The translations under genes and the position numbers were made by a program. DNA of 63,724 bases from UBA3210 sp963623095 (lineage in GTDB: Bacteria > Bacillota_I > Bacilli_A > RFN20 > CAG-449). The notes beneath the pieces were generated by a model. That model searched no databases. It saw only the letters and a program-made list of their open reading frames with translations, and had not been told where the DNA came from. This document shows positions 54,069 to 63,579 of this stretch, piece after piece (position 1 is the stretch's first letter; each line of letters starts with the position of its first letter). The stretch lies in contig CAVFKD010000004.1 of assembly GCA_963623095.1 (NCBI GenBank), forward strand, positions 1 to 63,724, in the 5' to 3' direction.

Positions 54069-55507
54069 TGAAAATCTGTATGATATCTTCGGAATCTATT
54101 CCGTTTATTAAAACAGGTGGACTCGCTGATGTAGTTTATTCTTTATCAAGAAAGATGGTTGTTTATAAACATCCAACTACAATTGTCTTACCTTATTATC
54201 AAAAAATTAAAAATAAAAAAGATGAATATGGTATCAAATCTGTCAAAGAATTTGAAATCAATATGGCATGGAGAACTAAGATTAAATGTGAAATCTTAAC
54301 TTGCAAATATAGAGATATTACTTATTATTTCATCGGTAATGATTTCTATTTCGGCGGTAGAGAAAATCCTTATGGCTATTTTGATGATCAAGAAAGATTT
54401 GCTTTCTATCAACTTGCAGCATTACAAATGATTTATGAATTGAAATTAGCCTTTGAAATCATCCATTTACACGATTGGCAAACTGGTATGATTCCATTAA
54501 TTTATCGCGAATTCTTCAAAGGTAAATTAAGAAGAGATCCTAAATTTATTTACACAATTCATAATCCAGCATTCTTAGGTTTAGTTGATCGTAAAGACTT
54601 ATATGATTATTTCAATTTAAGTGAAAAATTCTATGATGATGGAACAACAAGATTTGATAATAAAGTTTCTTATTTAAAAACTGGTATTATGCTCGCAGAT
54701 CGTATTACAGTTGTTTCAAGAACTCATCGTGAAGAATTATTAAATGGTCAAGCTGGCAAAGGATTACAAGATTGTTTAACTTATCGTAAAGGTATTGTTA
54801 AAGGTATTGTCAATGGTATTGATACTAAAGATTGGAATCCTGATAAAGACCCATTAATTAAACATCATTATACAATTGAAAACGTTATTTGCCAAAAGGG
54901 TAAAAATAAACGTGATTTCTGTAAAGAAAAAGGCTTAAATCCTAAATATCCTTTATATGGAATTGTTTCAAGATTAACAACTCAAAAAGGATTAGATTTA
55001 GTTACTGATTCATTAGAAGAATTAATTAAAGCTAAAGTATGTATTTATGTTTTAGGTACTGGTGAAAAAGAAATTGAAGATAAGATGAAAGAAATGGCAG
55101 CAAAATATCCTCACAATTTCGCGATCGATTTAAAATATTCAGAAGAAATCGCTCACCAAGCTTATTCAAGTTGTGACTTCTTCTTAATGCCATCGAGATT
55201 TGAACCATGTGGAATTACTCAAATGATTTCTCATCGTTATGGTACTTTACCTATCGCTAGAGCAACTGGTGGTTTAGTTGATACAATTCTTCCATATAAT
55301 GGAATGAATATTGATGAAGCTAACGGATTCTTGTTTACAGATTTTAATAAACAAGCATTCTTATCAACTGTTCAATTAAGCTTAGATTTATATAAACAAA
55401 AAAGAAAATTTACCAAGATTATTCATAATGCAATGCAAGTAAATAATTCTTGGACTAAATCTTATAAAGAATATTACGATTTATATTTAGAAGCTTTAAA
55501 TAAGTAA
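54068..55507 (+). CDS. glgA: Glycogen synthase (ADP-glucose type)
   Basis: GlgA (GT5) transfers glucose from ADP-glucose onto growing alpha-1,4-glucan. The 479-residue enzyme has the N-terminal KTGGLADV motif near residue 15, HDWQTGMIP near 138, a two-lobed GT-B fold and SRFEPCGITQM near 377 with the catalytic Glu. It is one base overlapped with glgD, so the last three genes are translationally coupled. No branching enzyme or phosphorylase is visible here. Confidence 0.95.
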   Translation: MKICMISSESIPFIKTGGLADVVYSLSRKMVVYKHPTTIVLPYYQKIKNKKDEYGIKSVKEFEINMAWRTKIKCEILTCKYRDITYYFIGNDFYFGGRENPYGYFDDQERFAFYQLAALQMIYELKLAFEIIHLHDWQTGMIPLIYREFFKGKLRRDPKFIYTIHNPAFLGLVDRKDLYDYFNLSEKFYDDGTTRFDNKVSYLKTGIMLADRITVVSRTHREELLNGQAGKGLQDCLTYRKGIVKGIVNGIDTKDWNPDKDPLIKHHYTIENVICQKGKNKRDFCKEKGLNPKYPLYGIVSRLTTQKGLDLVTDSLEELIKAKVCIYVLGTGEKEIEDKMKEMAAKYPHNFAIDLKYSEEIAHQAYSSCDFFLMPSRFEPCGITQMISHRYGTLPIARATGGLVDTILPYNGMNIDEANGFLFTDFNKQAFLSTVQLSLDLYKQKRKFTKIIHNAMQVNNSWTKSYKEYYDLYLEALNK

Positions 55508-55512
55508 TTATT

Positions 55513-55541
55513 AGCGGGTTCGATGAACTCGCTTTAATTTT
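55513..55541 (+). terminator. Terminator of the glycogen operon
   Basis: AGCGGGTTC and GAACTCGCT pair (one G-T) around GAT, followed by TTAATTTTC. Confidence 0.75.
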
Positions 55542-55566
55542 CAACTAATTAAATTGCTTATTTATT

Positions 55567-55676
55567 NNNNNNNNNNNNNNNNNNNNNNNNNNNNNNNNNN
55601 NNNNNNNNNNNNNNNNNNNNNNNNNNNNNNNNNNNNNNNNNNNNNNNNNNNNNNNNNNNNNNNNNNNNNNNNNNNN
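55567..55676. other. Assembly gap (110 Ns)
   Basis: A run of 110 Ns separates glgA from ybeY. Both edges end in TTATT-type AT repeats, so a low-complexity or repeat sequence may have blocked assembly. A TATAAT at 55696-55701 is visible downstream, but its -35 would be in the gap. Content cannot be read. Confidence 0.95.
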
Positions 55677-55724
55677 TTATTTATTATAAAAAATTTATAA
55701 TAATAAAGAAAAAGAGGCTTACTT

Positions 55725-56189
55725 ATGGAAATAGAAATGTCATTTGAAAATGAAACAAATTTAGATTTATTTAATGAAGAATATTTTTTAAATATCGCAA
55801 AAACTGTTTTTAAACATTTATCATTAGATGGATATTTTATCTTTGAAATTAATTTAGTTTCAAAAGAAAGAATTCATGAAATTAATAAAGAATATCGTCA
55901 CATTGATAGACCAACAGATGTAATTTCTTTTGCCTTTGAAGATGATTTCGAAGGAGAAAGTAAAATTAATGAAGATAAATCTTTACCTCGTGATTTAGGG
56001 GAAATATTCATTTGTAGCGATGTTTGCATTTCTCAAGCGGAAGAATATCATCATTCATTACAAAGAGAAATGTCATTTCTAACTTGCCATGGTCTTCTTC
56101 ATTTATTAGGTTATGACCATATGGAAAAAGAAGATGAAGAAGTAATGTTTAAAATCCAAGATGAAGTTATGGAACTTTTAGGATTATAG
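55725..56189 (+). CDS. ybeY: Endoribonuclease YbeY
   Basis: YbeY is a metal-dependent endoribonuclease for 16S rRNA 3'-end maturation and ribosome quality control. The 154-residue product has RHIDRPTDVISFAF near 55 and the metal motif CHGLLHLLGYDHMEKEDEEVM near 124, with the H-x3-H-x5-H ligands. It begins the ybeY-cdd-era-recO block; in many Bacilli dgkA lies between ybeY and cdd but is absent here. Confidence 0.95.
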   Translation: MEIEMSFENETNLDLFNEEYFLNIAKTVFKHLSLDGYFIFEINLVSKERIHEINKEYRHIDRPTDVISFAFEDDFEGESKINEDKSLPRDLGEIFICSDVCISQAEEYHHSLQREMSFLTCHGLLHLLGYDHMEKEDEEVMFKIQDEVMELLGL

Positions 56190-56197
56190 GAGAGAGT

Positions 56198-56608
56198 ATG
56201 AACGAAGAACAAATTAAAATATTAAAACAAAAAGCAGAAGAAGCTTTAGATTTATCTTATTCACCATATTCTAATTTTAGAGTTGCCGCGGCAATCTTAT
56301 TAAAAGATGGTAATATCATTCAAGGGGCAAATATTGAAAATGCTTCTTATGGTTTAAGTATGTGCGCAGAAAGAAATACTGTTTTTAGAACTATTCTTTC
56401 AGGATATAAAACTGAAGACATGTTAGGAATGGCTTTATGTTGCGAATCTAATTCATTACCTTATCCATGCGGTGCATGCAGACAAGTTTTAAGTGAATTA
56501 TTCCCAAAAACTGCCCCAATATATATTTTTAATTTAAAGGGTAAAGAATTAATTACTAATGTTAATGAATTATTACCTTATCAATTTGAAAAGGAAAACA
56601 TGGACTAA
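56198..56608 (+). CDS. cdd: Cytidine deaminase
   Basis: Cdd deaminates cytidine and deoxycytidine to uridine for salvage. The 136-residue enzyme has YSPYSNFRVAAAI near 21, ENASYGLSMCAERNT near 48 with the zinc Cys and proton-transfer Glu, and LPYPCGACRQVLSE near 89 with two more zinc cysteines. The stop overlaps the era start by one base. Confidence 0.95.
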   Translation: MNEEQIKILKQKAEEALDLSYSPYSNFRVAAAILLKDGNIIQGANIENASYGLSMCAERNTVFRTILSGYKTEDMLGMALCCESNSLPYPCGACRQVLSELFPKTAPIYIFNLKGKELITNVNELLPYQFEKENMD

Positions 56609-57498
56609 TGCTATCAGGATTTGTAAGTATTGTTGGTAGAACCAATGCTGGTAAATCTACTTTAATTAATCAATTAGTTCATTCAAAAATATCTATTGCG
56701 ACACCTAAGCCTCAAACAACTAGAAACGCAATTCAAGGTATTTATAATGATGAAGATTCTCAAATTGTCTTTATTGATACTCCAGGTATTTTAATTCCAC
56801 ATCAAAAATTAGATGAATATATGAATAAAGAAGCATATGGTTCATTAAGTGGAATTGATGCTTTAATTTTACTTGTTGATGCTTCAATGGGCTTTAATAA
56901 AGATAAAGATGAACCAGTCGCATTATCTTTAAAGAAATGTGAATGCCCTGTGTTTGTCGTCTTTAATAAAATAGATTTAACTAATGTTTTATTAATGGAA
57001 AATTTAAAAAAAGCTTATAGAGAATATTTCCCTGAAGCTAAATTTATTGAAATAAGTGCGAGAAATAATGTTAATTGTGATTTACTTATTTCGGAAATCA
57101 AAAAAACTTTACCAGATGGATTTGCTTATTATCCAGATGATTATAAATCAAATCATCCTTTAAGCTTTTTAGTTGGTGAAATTATTAGAGAAAAAACTTT
57201 ATTATATTTAGAAGAAGAAGTTCCTCATTGTATCGCGGTTAAAGTAGAAAAGATGTCTAAAGTAAATGATTGTTTAGAAATTCTTGCAACAATCATTTGT
57301 GAAAAATCTTCTCAAAAAGGTATTATTATTGGTGCCCAAGGAAAGATGATTAAAAAAATCGGTATGTCCGCGAGAAAAGAACTTGAAAAGATGTTAGATC
57401 GTAAGGTCAATTTAAAAACATTTGTAAGAGTTGAAGAAAATTGGAGAAATTCATCTTCTTATTTAAAAGAATTTGGTTATAAACAAGACGAAGAATAA
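56608..57498 (+). CDS. era: GTPase Era
   Basis: Era is a GTPase that binds the 3' end of 16S rRNA in 30S assembly. The 296-residue protein has the G1 loop GRTNAGKST (usually GRPNVGKST), switch TTRNAIQGI, DTPGI and NKID motifs and a C-terminal KH domain with IIIGAQGKMIKKIGMSARKELE near 246. The start overlaps the cdd stop and recO begins just after the stop. Confidence 0.96.
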   Translation: MLSGFVSIVGRTNAGKSTLINQLVHSKISIATPKPQTTRNAIQGIYNDEDSQIVFIDTPGILIPHQKLDEYMNKEAYGSLSGIDALILLVDASMGFNKDKDEPVALSLKKCECPVFVVFNKIDLTNVLLMENLKKAYREYFPEAKFIEISARNNVNCDLLISEIKKTLPDGFAYYPDDYKSNHPLSFLVGEIIREKTLLYLEEEVPHCIAVKVEKMSKVNDCLEILATIICEKSSQKGIIIGAQGKMIKKIGMSARKELEKMLDRKVNLKTFVRVEENWRNSSSYLKEFGYKQDEE

Positions 57499-57499
57499 A

Positions 57500-58228
57500 A
57501 TGAATATTGAAATTAATGGAATTGTTTTAAGATTAACTCAATATAAAGAAAAAGACGCAATGGTTTTAGCTTTAAGCAAAGATGGAACCATTTCTTTTTT
57601 AGCTCGTGGTATTTTATCTCCAAGCAGTAAAAATGCTTCTAGTTGTTTAGTTTATTCTTATTCAAATTTTTGTTTATCTTCTAAAGGCAATAATATGACT
57701 TTAACTCAAGGTAAATTATTAAATTCATTTTCATCAATGTATGAATCATTAGAAAAAATGAGCGCAGTATCTTTAATTGGTGAAGTATTAATCAAATGTT
57801 TAGATGAAGATAATGGAGATATCTTTCCTTATTTTTTAAGATTCTTAGAATTGATCAATGAAGGTTTTGATTCTTTGACATTGGTTAATATCATGCTTGC
57901 TAATATTATTAAATTATCTGGTTATTCATTAAATTATTCTTCTTGCGTATATTGCGAAGATAAATTACATATATCCAGTGTCAGTTATTTAGAAGGTGGA
58001 TTTATTTGTAAAAAACATCTAACAAGCAGACATGAATTACAGTCGGAAGATTATTTAAAATCATTCTTATATAGCTTTAAAGTTGGTGTTGATAAGATGA
58101 ATCATTATGCTTTTAATAAAGTAACTGCATTAAAATTATTTGATGATTTATTGTCTCATTTAAAAACAAGTTTTGGTATAAATGATTTTAAAGGAAGAGA
58201 GATTTATTTAAAAAGCATTGATGCTTAA
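57500..58228 (+). CDS. recO: DNA repair protein RecO
   Basis: RecO loads RecA with RecF and RecR. The 242-residue product has the N-terminal OB fold (MNIEINGIVLRLTQYKEKDAMV; LARGIL) and a helical C-domain with a zinc-like CVYC...C-K-K-H set near 145-170. The ATG at 57500, one base after the era stop, gives the usual N-terminus; an upstream in-frame ATG at 57473 lies inside era and is not needed. Confidence 0.9.
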   Translation: MNIEINGIVLRLTQYKEKDAMVLALSKDGTISFLARGILSPSSKNASSCLVYSYSNFCLSSKGNNMTLTQGKLLNSFSSMYESLEKMSAVSLIGEVLIKCLDEDNGDIFPYFLRFLELINEGFDSLTLVNIMLANIIKLSGYSLNYSSCVYCEDKLHISSVSYLEGGFICKKHLTSRHELQSEDYLKSFLYSFKVGVDKMNHYAFNKVTALKLFDDLLSHLKTSFGINDFKGREIYLKSIDA

Positions 58229-58287
58229 ATAAAATTATTAAATAAACGATAAAATAGAATAATATAGCACAAATATACACTCATAGT

Positions 58288-58319
58288 AGGTTGACTTAAA
58301 GCGTATGCAACCTTATAAT
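58288..58319 (+). promoter_or_regulatory. Sigma-A promoter of glyS with overlapping inverted repeat
   Basis: TTGACT (58291-58296) and TATAAT (58314-58319) are exactly 17 bases apart, followed by AGGAGG at 58341. AGGTTG (58288-58293) and CAACCT (58308-58313) form a perfect 6-bp inverted repeat covering the -35 and spacer, which could be an operator. No T-box or tRNA-like leader is visible. Confidence 0.75.
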
Positions 58320-58350
58320 TGAATGCGATTTTGTATTTGTAGGAGGAATT

Positions 58351-59718
58351 ATGGCAGAATATAAATTTGATGAGATTGTATCTCATTTACAAGTATCTGG
58401 TTATGTTTATCCAGGTTCACAAATATATGGAGGTTTATCCAATTCTTGGGATTATGGACCTCTTGGTTCTTTATTCAAAAGAAACGTTAAAGATTTATGG
58501 TGGAAGAAATTCGTTACTGAACAACCAATGAACGTTGGTCTTGATCCAGCGATTATTATGAATTCAAAAGTTTGGGAAGCAACAGGCCATATTGCAAATT
58601 TCTCAGATCCATTAATTGATTGTAAATCGTGTAAAGCACGTCATAGAGCGGATGATTTAATTGAATCTCAAGCAGGCATTTCTTGCGCAGGTATGAGCAA
58701 TGATGAAATGGTTGCATATATTCAAGAACACCAAATTAAATGTCCTAAATGTGGCAATTCTAATTTCACTGGAATTAGACAATTCCAAATGATGTTTAAA
58801 ACTCATATTGGTGTTACTGAAGATTCTAAATCAGAAGTTTATTTACGTCCTGAAACAGCGCAAGGATTATTTGTAAACTTTGCGAATGTAGTAAGAACTA
58901 CTAGAAAGAAATTACCACTTGGTATTTGTGACGTTGGTAAATCTTTTAGAAACGAAATTACTCCAGGTAACTTCATTTTCCGTATTAGAGAATTTGAACA
59001 AATGGAAATGGAATTCTTCTGTAAACCTGGTGAAGATATGAAATGGTTTGAATTCTGGAAAAAATATTGTATGGATTTCTTATATTCATTAAATATTAAA
59101 CCAGAAAATTTAAGATATAGAGACCATGAAAAAGCAGCATTGGCATTCTATAGTGTCGCGACAACAGATATTGAATATAAATTCCCATTTGGCTGGGGTG
59201 AATTATGGGGGATTGCAGATCGTACTGACTACGATTTAAAACGCCATATGGAATATTCAAAAGAAGATTTAACTTATTTTGATCCAGTTACAAATGAAAA
59301 ATATATTCCTTACTGTGTTGAACCAGCTTTAGGCGCGGATCGTCTTGCATTAGTATTGATGTGTGAATCATACGAAGTTGAACAACTTGAAAATGATACA
59401 CGTATTGTTATGCATTTACATCCTGCAGTTGCACCTTATAAAGTCGCAATTTTACCTTTAAGCAAAAAGTTAAATGAAAAAGCTACTGAAATCTTAAATA
59501 CATTATGTAAAGAATTCTCAGTTACTTATGATGAAACAGGTTCAATTGGTAAACGTTATAGAAGACAAGACGCAATTGGTACTCCATATTGCTTAACAGT
59601 TGATTTTGATACATTAGAAGATAATTGTGTCACAATCAGAGACAGAGACTCAATGGAACAAGTTAGAATGCCATTAAGTGAAGTTTCAAAATATATTAAC
59701 GAAAAAATTAAATTTTAA
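58351..59718 (+). CDS. glyS: Glycyl-tRNA synthetase (single-chain class IIa type)
   Basis: GlyRS charges tRNA-Gly. This is the 455-residue homodimeric type common in Bacilli and Mollicutes. Visible parts are YGGLSNSWDYGPLGSLFKRN near 27, the cysteine block CKSC/CPKC near residues 92-137, motif 2 FRNEITPGNFIFRIREFEQ, and motif 3 EPALGADRLALVLM near 325. A C-terminal anticodon-binding domain follows. It is the first gene of glyS-dnaG-rpoD-trmK, with its own promoter. Confidence 0.96.
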   Translation: MAEYKFDEIVSHLQVSGYVYPGSQIYGGLSNSWDYGPLGSLFKRNVKDLWWKKFVTEQPMNVGLDPAIIMNSKVWEATGHIANFSDPLIDCKSCKARHRADDLIESQAGISCAGMSNDEMVAYIQEHQIKCPKCGNSNFTGIRQFQMMFKTHIGVTEDSKSEVYLRPETAQGLFVNFANVVRTTRKKLPLGICDVGKSFRNEITPGNFIFRIREFEQMEMEFFCKPGEDMKWFEFWKKYCMDFLYSLNIKPENLRYRDHEKAALAFYSVATTDIEYKFPFGWGELWGIADRTDYDLKRHMEYSKEDLTYFDPVTNEKYIPYCVEPALGADRLALVLMCESYEVEQLENDTRIVMHLHPAVAPYKVAILPLSKKLNEKATEILNTLCKEFSVTYDETGSIGKRYRRQDAIGTPYCLTVDFDTLEDNCVTIRDRDSMEQVRMPLSEVSKYINEKIKF

Positions 59719-59742
59719 TTTTAGAAAAAGAGGAAGGATTTA

Positions 59743-61521
59743 ATGAATCAGGAAATAATTTCAGAAATTTTAGAAAAAGCTGATATTGTTGATGTAATTC
59801 AAGGATATGTTAATGTCATCAAAAAAGGCAATAACTATACTTGTATTTGTCCTTTTCATAATGATACAAATCCTTCAATGCATATAAATCCATCGAAGAA
59901 GATTTTTAAATGCTTTGTTTGTAATGAAGGGGGTAATGCCATTTCATTCGTTAAGAAATATGAAAATGTTTCTTTTGTAGAAGCGGCAAAAATTGTTGCT
60001 TCTAAAGTTGGTATTACTTCTCCTGAATTAAACATTCAAGAAAGGGTTGTTGATCCAAAGATCAAAGAACAACTTAACGCATTAAATGAAGCAAAGGAAT
60101 TATATAAATATCTTCTCAATACTCAAGATGGTGCTGAATGTCGTTCTTATTTAGAAAAAAGACATATTTCTAGTGAAATGATTTCATATTTTGAATTAGG
60201 ATATGCTTCAAGTAATCCTGAATTAGATATTAAATTATTAAGAGGAAAATCTTTAAATGTTGATGTTTTAGATGAAGTAGGAATTTTATCTAGAGCCAAT
60301 GGAAGTTTTATTGACTTCTATCACGGTCGATTAATTTTCCCAATTTATAATGCTCATTCAGAAGTTATTGGTTTTTCTGGTAGAAGAATTGATGATCATA
60401 TTGATCCTAAATTCTTATCTTCAAAAGAAACCGATGTCTTTAAAAAAAGAGAAGTATTATACAATTATCAAAACGCAAAAAAAGAAGCTAGCAAAGAAAA
60501 ATGTGTCTATGTTGTCGAAGGATTTATGGATGTCTTTGCTTTATATAACGCGGGTATTAAATCTTGTGTTGCTTTATTAGGTACGGCTTTTACTCCTCAA
60601 CATGCAAAGATGTTAAGAAGTTTAAATGTTGAAGTAAGATTATGTTTAGATGGTGACTCCGCGGGTCAACATGGATGTCTTGCCGCGGGTAAGATATTAA
60701 TGGAAAATAATATTGTTTATAAAGTTGTTGATTATGGTAAATCAACTCTTGATCCTGATGATATTTTACAACAATACGGTAAAGACACTTTATATAAGTT
60801 AACCCAAAGATTAAAAGAAGGTATCGATTTTGCTTATTCTTATTATTTAAAGCAATACGATTTAAAGACTTCTTCAGGAAAAAGTGAATTTTCCAAAGTT
60901 ATTTCTGAATATATCCTTTCTTTGAAAGATAACGTTTCTAAGAATATCTTAGTTAAACGTTTAGCCCAAGATACAGGATTATCAGAAAAAACTTATCAAA
61001 ATTTATTACAAACGACATTAGAAAATAAAAAGATTGATTATTCATTAATTGAAAAAGGTGAATCTTTAAAAACAACTCAAGTTAAGAAAGTTCAAAAAGA
61101 AATTGTATATTTGATGTTAACAGATGAAAATGCAGTTTCTTGCTATTTAAAAAATGGTGCTTATTTAATTGATGAAGTATATGCGAGTATCGCAAATTAC
61201 ATCATCGATATGTATGAAAGAACATCGCATGTTTCAGGAATTGATTTAATTAGTGAATTATCTTTAAATGGTGAAATTCAAAATAAAGAATTAATTGAGA
61301 CAATTACTGATTTATTATTAAACGATAAAAAGCATGCACCATTTTCTGAAGAGACAATGAATGATTATTTTACTATCCTTAAAAGAAATATCGCCAAGAT
61401 TTCTCTTGAAGATAAGTTAAATAAATCATTGCACAACCAAGATTTAAGTTTACAAGAACAAATTAAATCTTTGGAAGAATATCAAAAATTAAATGAAAAT
61501 TTAAAAAATGAACGTAAATAA
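59743..61521 (+). CDS. dnaG: DNA primase
   Basis: DnaG makes RNA primers for replication. The 592-residue protein has the CHC2 zinc-binding domain (CICPFHND and CFVCNEGG, residues about 38-66), the primase RNAP domain and the TOPRIM core (YVVEGFMDVFALYNAG near 254, CLDGDSAG near 302). A C-terminal helicase-binding helical domain completes it. It follows glyS after 24 bases and precedes rpoD in the macromolecular-synthesis arrangement. Confidence 0.96.
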   Translation: MNQEIISEILEKADIVDVIQGYVNVIKKGNNYTCICPFHNDTNPSMHINPSKKIFKCFVCNEGGNAISFVKKYENVSFVEAAKIVASKVGITSPELNIQERVVDPKIKEQLNALNEAKELYKYLLNTQDGAECRSYLEKRHISSEMISYFELGYASSNPELDIKLLRGKSLNVDVLDEVGILSRANGSFIDFYHGRLIFPIYNAHSEVIGFSGRRIDDHIDPKFLSSKETDVFKKREVLYNYQNAKKEASKEKCVYVVEGFMDVFALYNAGIKSCVALLGTAFTPQHAKMLRSLNVEVRLCLDGDSAGQHGCLAAGKILMENNIVYKVVDYGKSTLDPDDILQQYGKDTLYKLTQRLKEGIDFAYSYYLKQYDLKTSSGKSEFSKVISEYILSLKDNVSKNILVKRLAQDTGLSEKTYQNLLQTTLENKKIDYSLIEKGESLKTTQVKKVQKEIVYLMLTDENAVSCYLKNGAYLIDEVYASIANYIIDMYERTSHVSGIDLISELSLNGEIQNKELIETITDLLLNDKKHAPFSEETMNDYFTILKRNIAKISLEDKLNKSLHNQDLSLQEQIKSLEEYQKLNENLKNERK

Positions 61522-61532
61522 AGGAGGAATTT

Positions 61533-62867
61533 ATGGCTAAGAAAAAACAAGCAGAAATTGAAGAATTAGATGAAGAATTAGATGATGATTTATTATTAGA
61601 CGATGATGAATTAGAAGATGATGATTTAGAAGAAGTCTCAATTGAAGATAGTGAAGCTGAAGAAGCTAAAGAAAAAGCTAAAGTATTAGATTCAATTAAG
61701 AAGAGTTTAGAAAAACAAGCTAAGAAAAATGATAATTCTCTTGATCAAGATGATATTTTTGATGCAGTTGATAAACTTCAATTATCCGACGATGAATTAG
61801 AAGATTTAATTAAATATTTCACTGAAAAGAACATTAAAGTTAATGTCAATGATGATGAAAATATTGATGAAATTGAATTCGATGAATCTAAGATGAAAGA
61901 AGAAAACTACGACGATGAAGATACTTTATTAGATGATGAATTTAATGAAGGCGTCGAAGAAGAAATTGAAAATCTTGATAACATCGATAAAATCGACTAT
62001 AACTCTTTAACAAATGATAATGTCAAAGTTACTGATACTGTTAAAATGTATTTAAAAGAAATCGGTAATGTTGAATTATTAACTCAAGAACAAGAAAAAG
62101 AACTTGCAGAAAGAATTGCTCAAGGCGATAAAGAAGCTAAAGACGAATTGACAAGAGCCAACCTCCGTTTAGTTGTTTCTATTGCAAAACATTACGTTGG
62201 TAGAGGCTTACAATTCTTAGATTTAATCCAAGAAGGTAACTTAGGTTTAATTAAAGCGGTTGAAAAATTCGATTATTCAAAAGGCTTTAAATTCTCAACT
62301 TACGCAACTTGGTGGATTAGACAAGCTATCACTAGAGCGATTGCCGACCAAGCAAGAACTATTCGTATTCCTGTCCATATGGTTGAAACAATCAACAAGA
62401 TTACAAGAACTCAAAGAGAATTAGTTCAAAAATTAGGTAGAGAACCAAACGCTCAAGAAATTTCTGATGCGATGGATCCTGCGAATAGAATTTCACCAGA
62501 AAGAATTAGAGAAATTCAAAAAATTGCTTTATCTCCAGTTTCATTAGAAACACCTATTGGTGAAGAAGATGATTCACATTTAGGTGACTTTATTGAAGAT
62601 AAAGAAGCAACTTCACCTAGTGAATACGCAACTAAGAGTTTATTAAAAGAAGAATTATATTCAGTTATGAAAGATTTAACTGATAGAGAAGAAAGAGTCC
62701 TTCGTTTAAGATATGGTCTTGACGATGGACGCCCAAGAACTTTGGAAGAAGTTGGTAAAGAATTCAATGTCACACGCGAAAGAATTCGTCAAATTGAAGC
62801 AAAAGCTATTCGTAAATTAAGACACCCAACTCGTTCTAAACGCTTTGGCGATTATAAAGATAGATAA
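61533..62867 (+). CDS. rpoD: Primary sigma factor RpoD/SigA
   Basis: RpoD is the housekeeping sigma factor. The 444-residue protein has a highly acidic N-terminal extension (about residues 8-165), then region 1.2 (DTVKMYLKEIG), 2.1-2.4 (NLRLVVSIAKHYVGRGLQFLDL, YATWWIRQAITRAI), region 3 and region 4.2 (TLEEVGKEFNVTRERIRQIEAKAIRKLRHP). The GLQFLDLIQEGNLGL block is intact. The stop overlaps the trmK start by one base. The promoters listed here (TTGnnn/TATAAT) suit this factor. Confidence 0.97.
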   Translation: MAKKKQAEIEELDEELDDDLLLDDDELEDDDLEEVSIEDSEAEEAKEKAKVLDSIKKSLEKQAKKNDNSLDQDDIFDAVDKLQLSDDELEDLIKYFTEKNIKVNVNDDENIDEIEFDESKMKEENYDDEDTLLDDEFNEGVEEEIENLDNIDKIDYNSLTNDNVKVTDTVKMYLKEIGNVELLTQEQEKELAERIAQGDKEAKDELTRANLRLVVSIAKHYVGRGLQFLDLIQEGNLGLIKAVEKFDYSKGFKFSTYATWWIRQAITRAIADQARTIRIPVHMVETINKITRTQRELVQKLGREPNAQEISDAMDPANRISPERIREIQKIALSPVSLETPIGEEDDSHLGDFIEDKEATSPSEYATKSLLKEELYSVMKDLTDREERVLRLRYGLDDGRPRTLEEVGKEFNVTRERIRQIEAKAIRKLRHPTRSKRFGDYKDR

Positions 62868-63526
62868 TGATTAATTTATCACCTAGATTAAATATGATTG
62901 CGTCAATGGTAAAAAAAGGCTCTTGCGTGGCCGACATTGGCGCGGATCATGGCTATTTAATTGGCTATTTAAAACAAAACGATATTATTGTTAAAGGCTT
63001 AGGCGTTGAAAATAAATTAGGACCTTATAACATTCTAACTTCTAATTTAAAAGAATTAAATTTAGATATAGAAACTTCTTTAAGCGATGGTATTTCTTAT
63101 TTACCTAGTTATATTGATACCATCATTATCGCCGGAATGGGAAAAGATACGATTATTAAAATATTTAATGATTCATTAGATAGATTATTGTTGCTTGATA
63201 ATATTATTATTTCAAGCCATGGTAAAATGGATGAAATAAGAACTTATTTAGTTTCTAAAGGTTATTATATCGATAATGAAGATTGCATTATTGATGAAAA
63301 TAAATATTATGAAGTATCTTTATTTAAAAAAGGTCATAAAGATTATTCACCTTTGCAAATAAAATATGGACCAATATTATTAAGAAATAAGAATGAATAT
63401 TTTATTAAACATATTCAAACTCAACTTTCTAAAATCGAAAATCTTCAAAAAGAAAATCTACCTTTAGATAGAGTTGAAGAAATTATCAATGATATAAAAG
63501 AATATAAACAAGTATTAGACTTCTAG
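62867..63526 (+). CDS. trmK: tRNA adenine(22)-N1 methyltransferase TrmK
   Basis: TrmK methylates N1 of A22 in tRNA using SAM. The 219-residue Rossmann-fold protein begins with the SAM loop SCVADIGADHGYLIGYLKQN near residues 19-38, then YIDTIIIAGMGKDTI near 83 and the family's helical C-terminus. It is translationally coupled to rpoD, as in Bacillus (sigA-trmK). It ends at a strong terminator. Confidence 0.92.
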   Translation: MINLSPRLNMIASMVKKGSCVADIGADHGYLIGYLKQNDIIVKGLGVENKLGPYNILTSNLKELNLDIETSLSDGISYLPSYIDTIIIAGMGKDTIIKIFNDSLDRLLLLDNIIISSHGKMDEIRTYLVSKGYYIDNEDCIIDENKYYEVSLFKKGHKDYSPLQIKYGPILLRNKNEYFIKHIQTQLSKIENLQKENLPLDRVEEIINDIKEYKQVLDF

Positions 63527-63546
63527 ACTTAGAAGTCTTTTTTTAC
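63517..63546 (+). terminator. Terminator of glyS-dnaG-rpoD-trmK
   Basis: AGACTTC and GAAGTCT form a 7-bp stem with an 8-base loop that contains the trmK stop codon, followed by a T-run. Confidence 0.88.
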
Positions 63547-63579
63547 AAATTTTTAGGATTTTTAAAAAATATTGCTCAT

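Noticed and set aside
58229..58350. A riboswitch or T-box before glyS
   Set aside because: The hairpin overlaps a perfect -35/-10 promoter with 17-base spacing, so most of it is upstream of the transcript. No T-box sequence is present.
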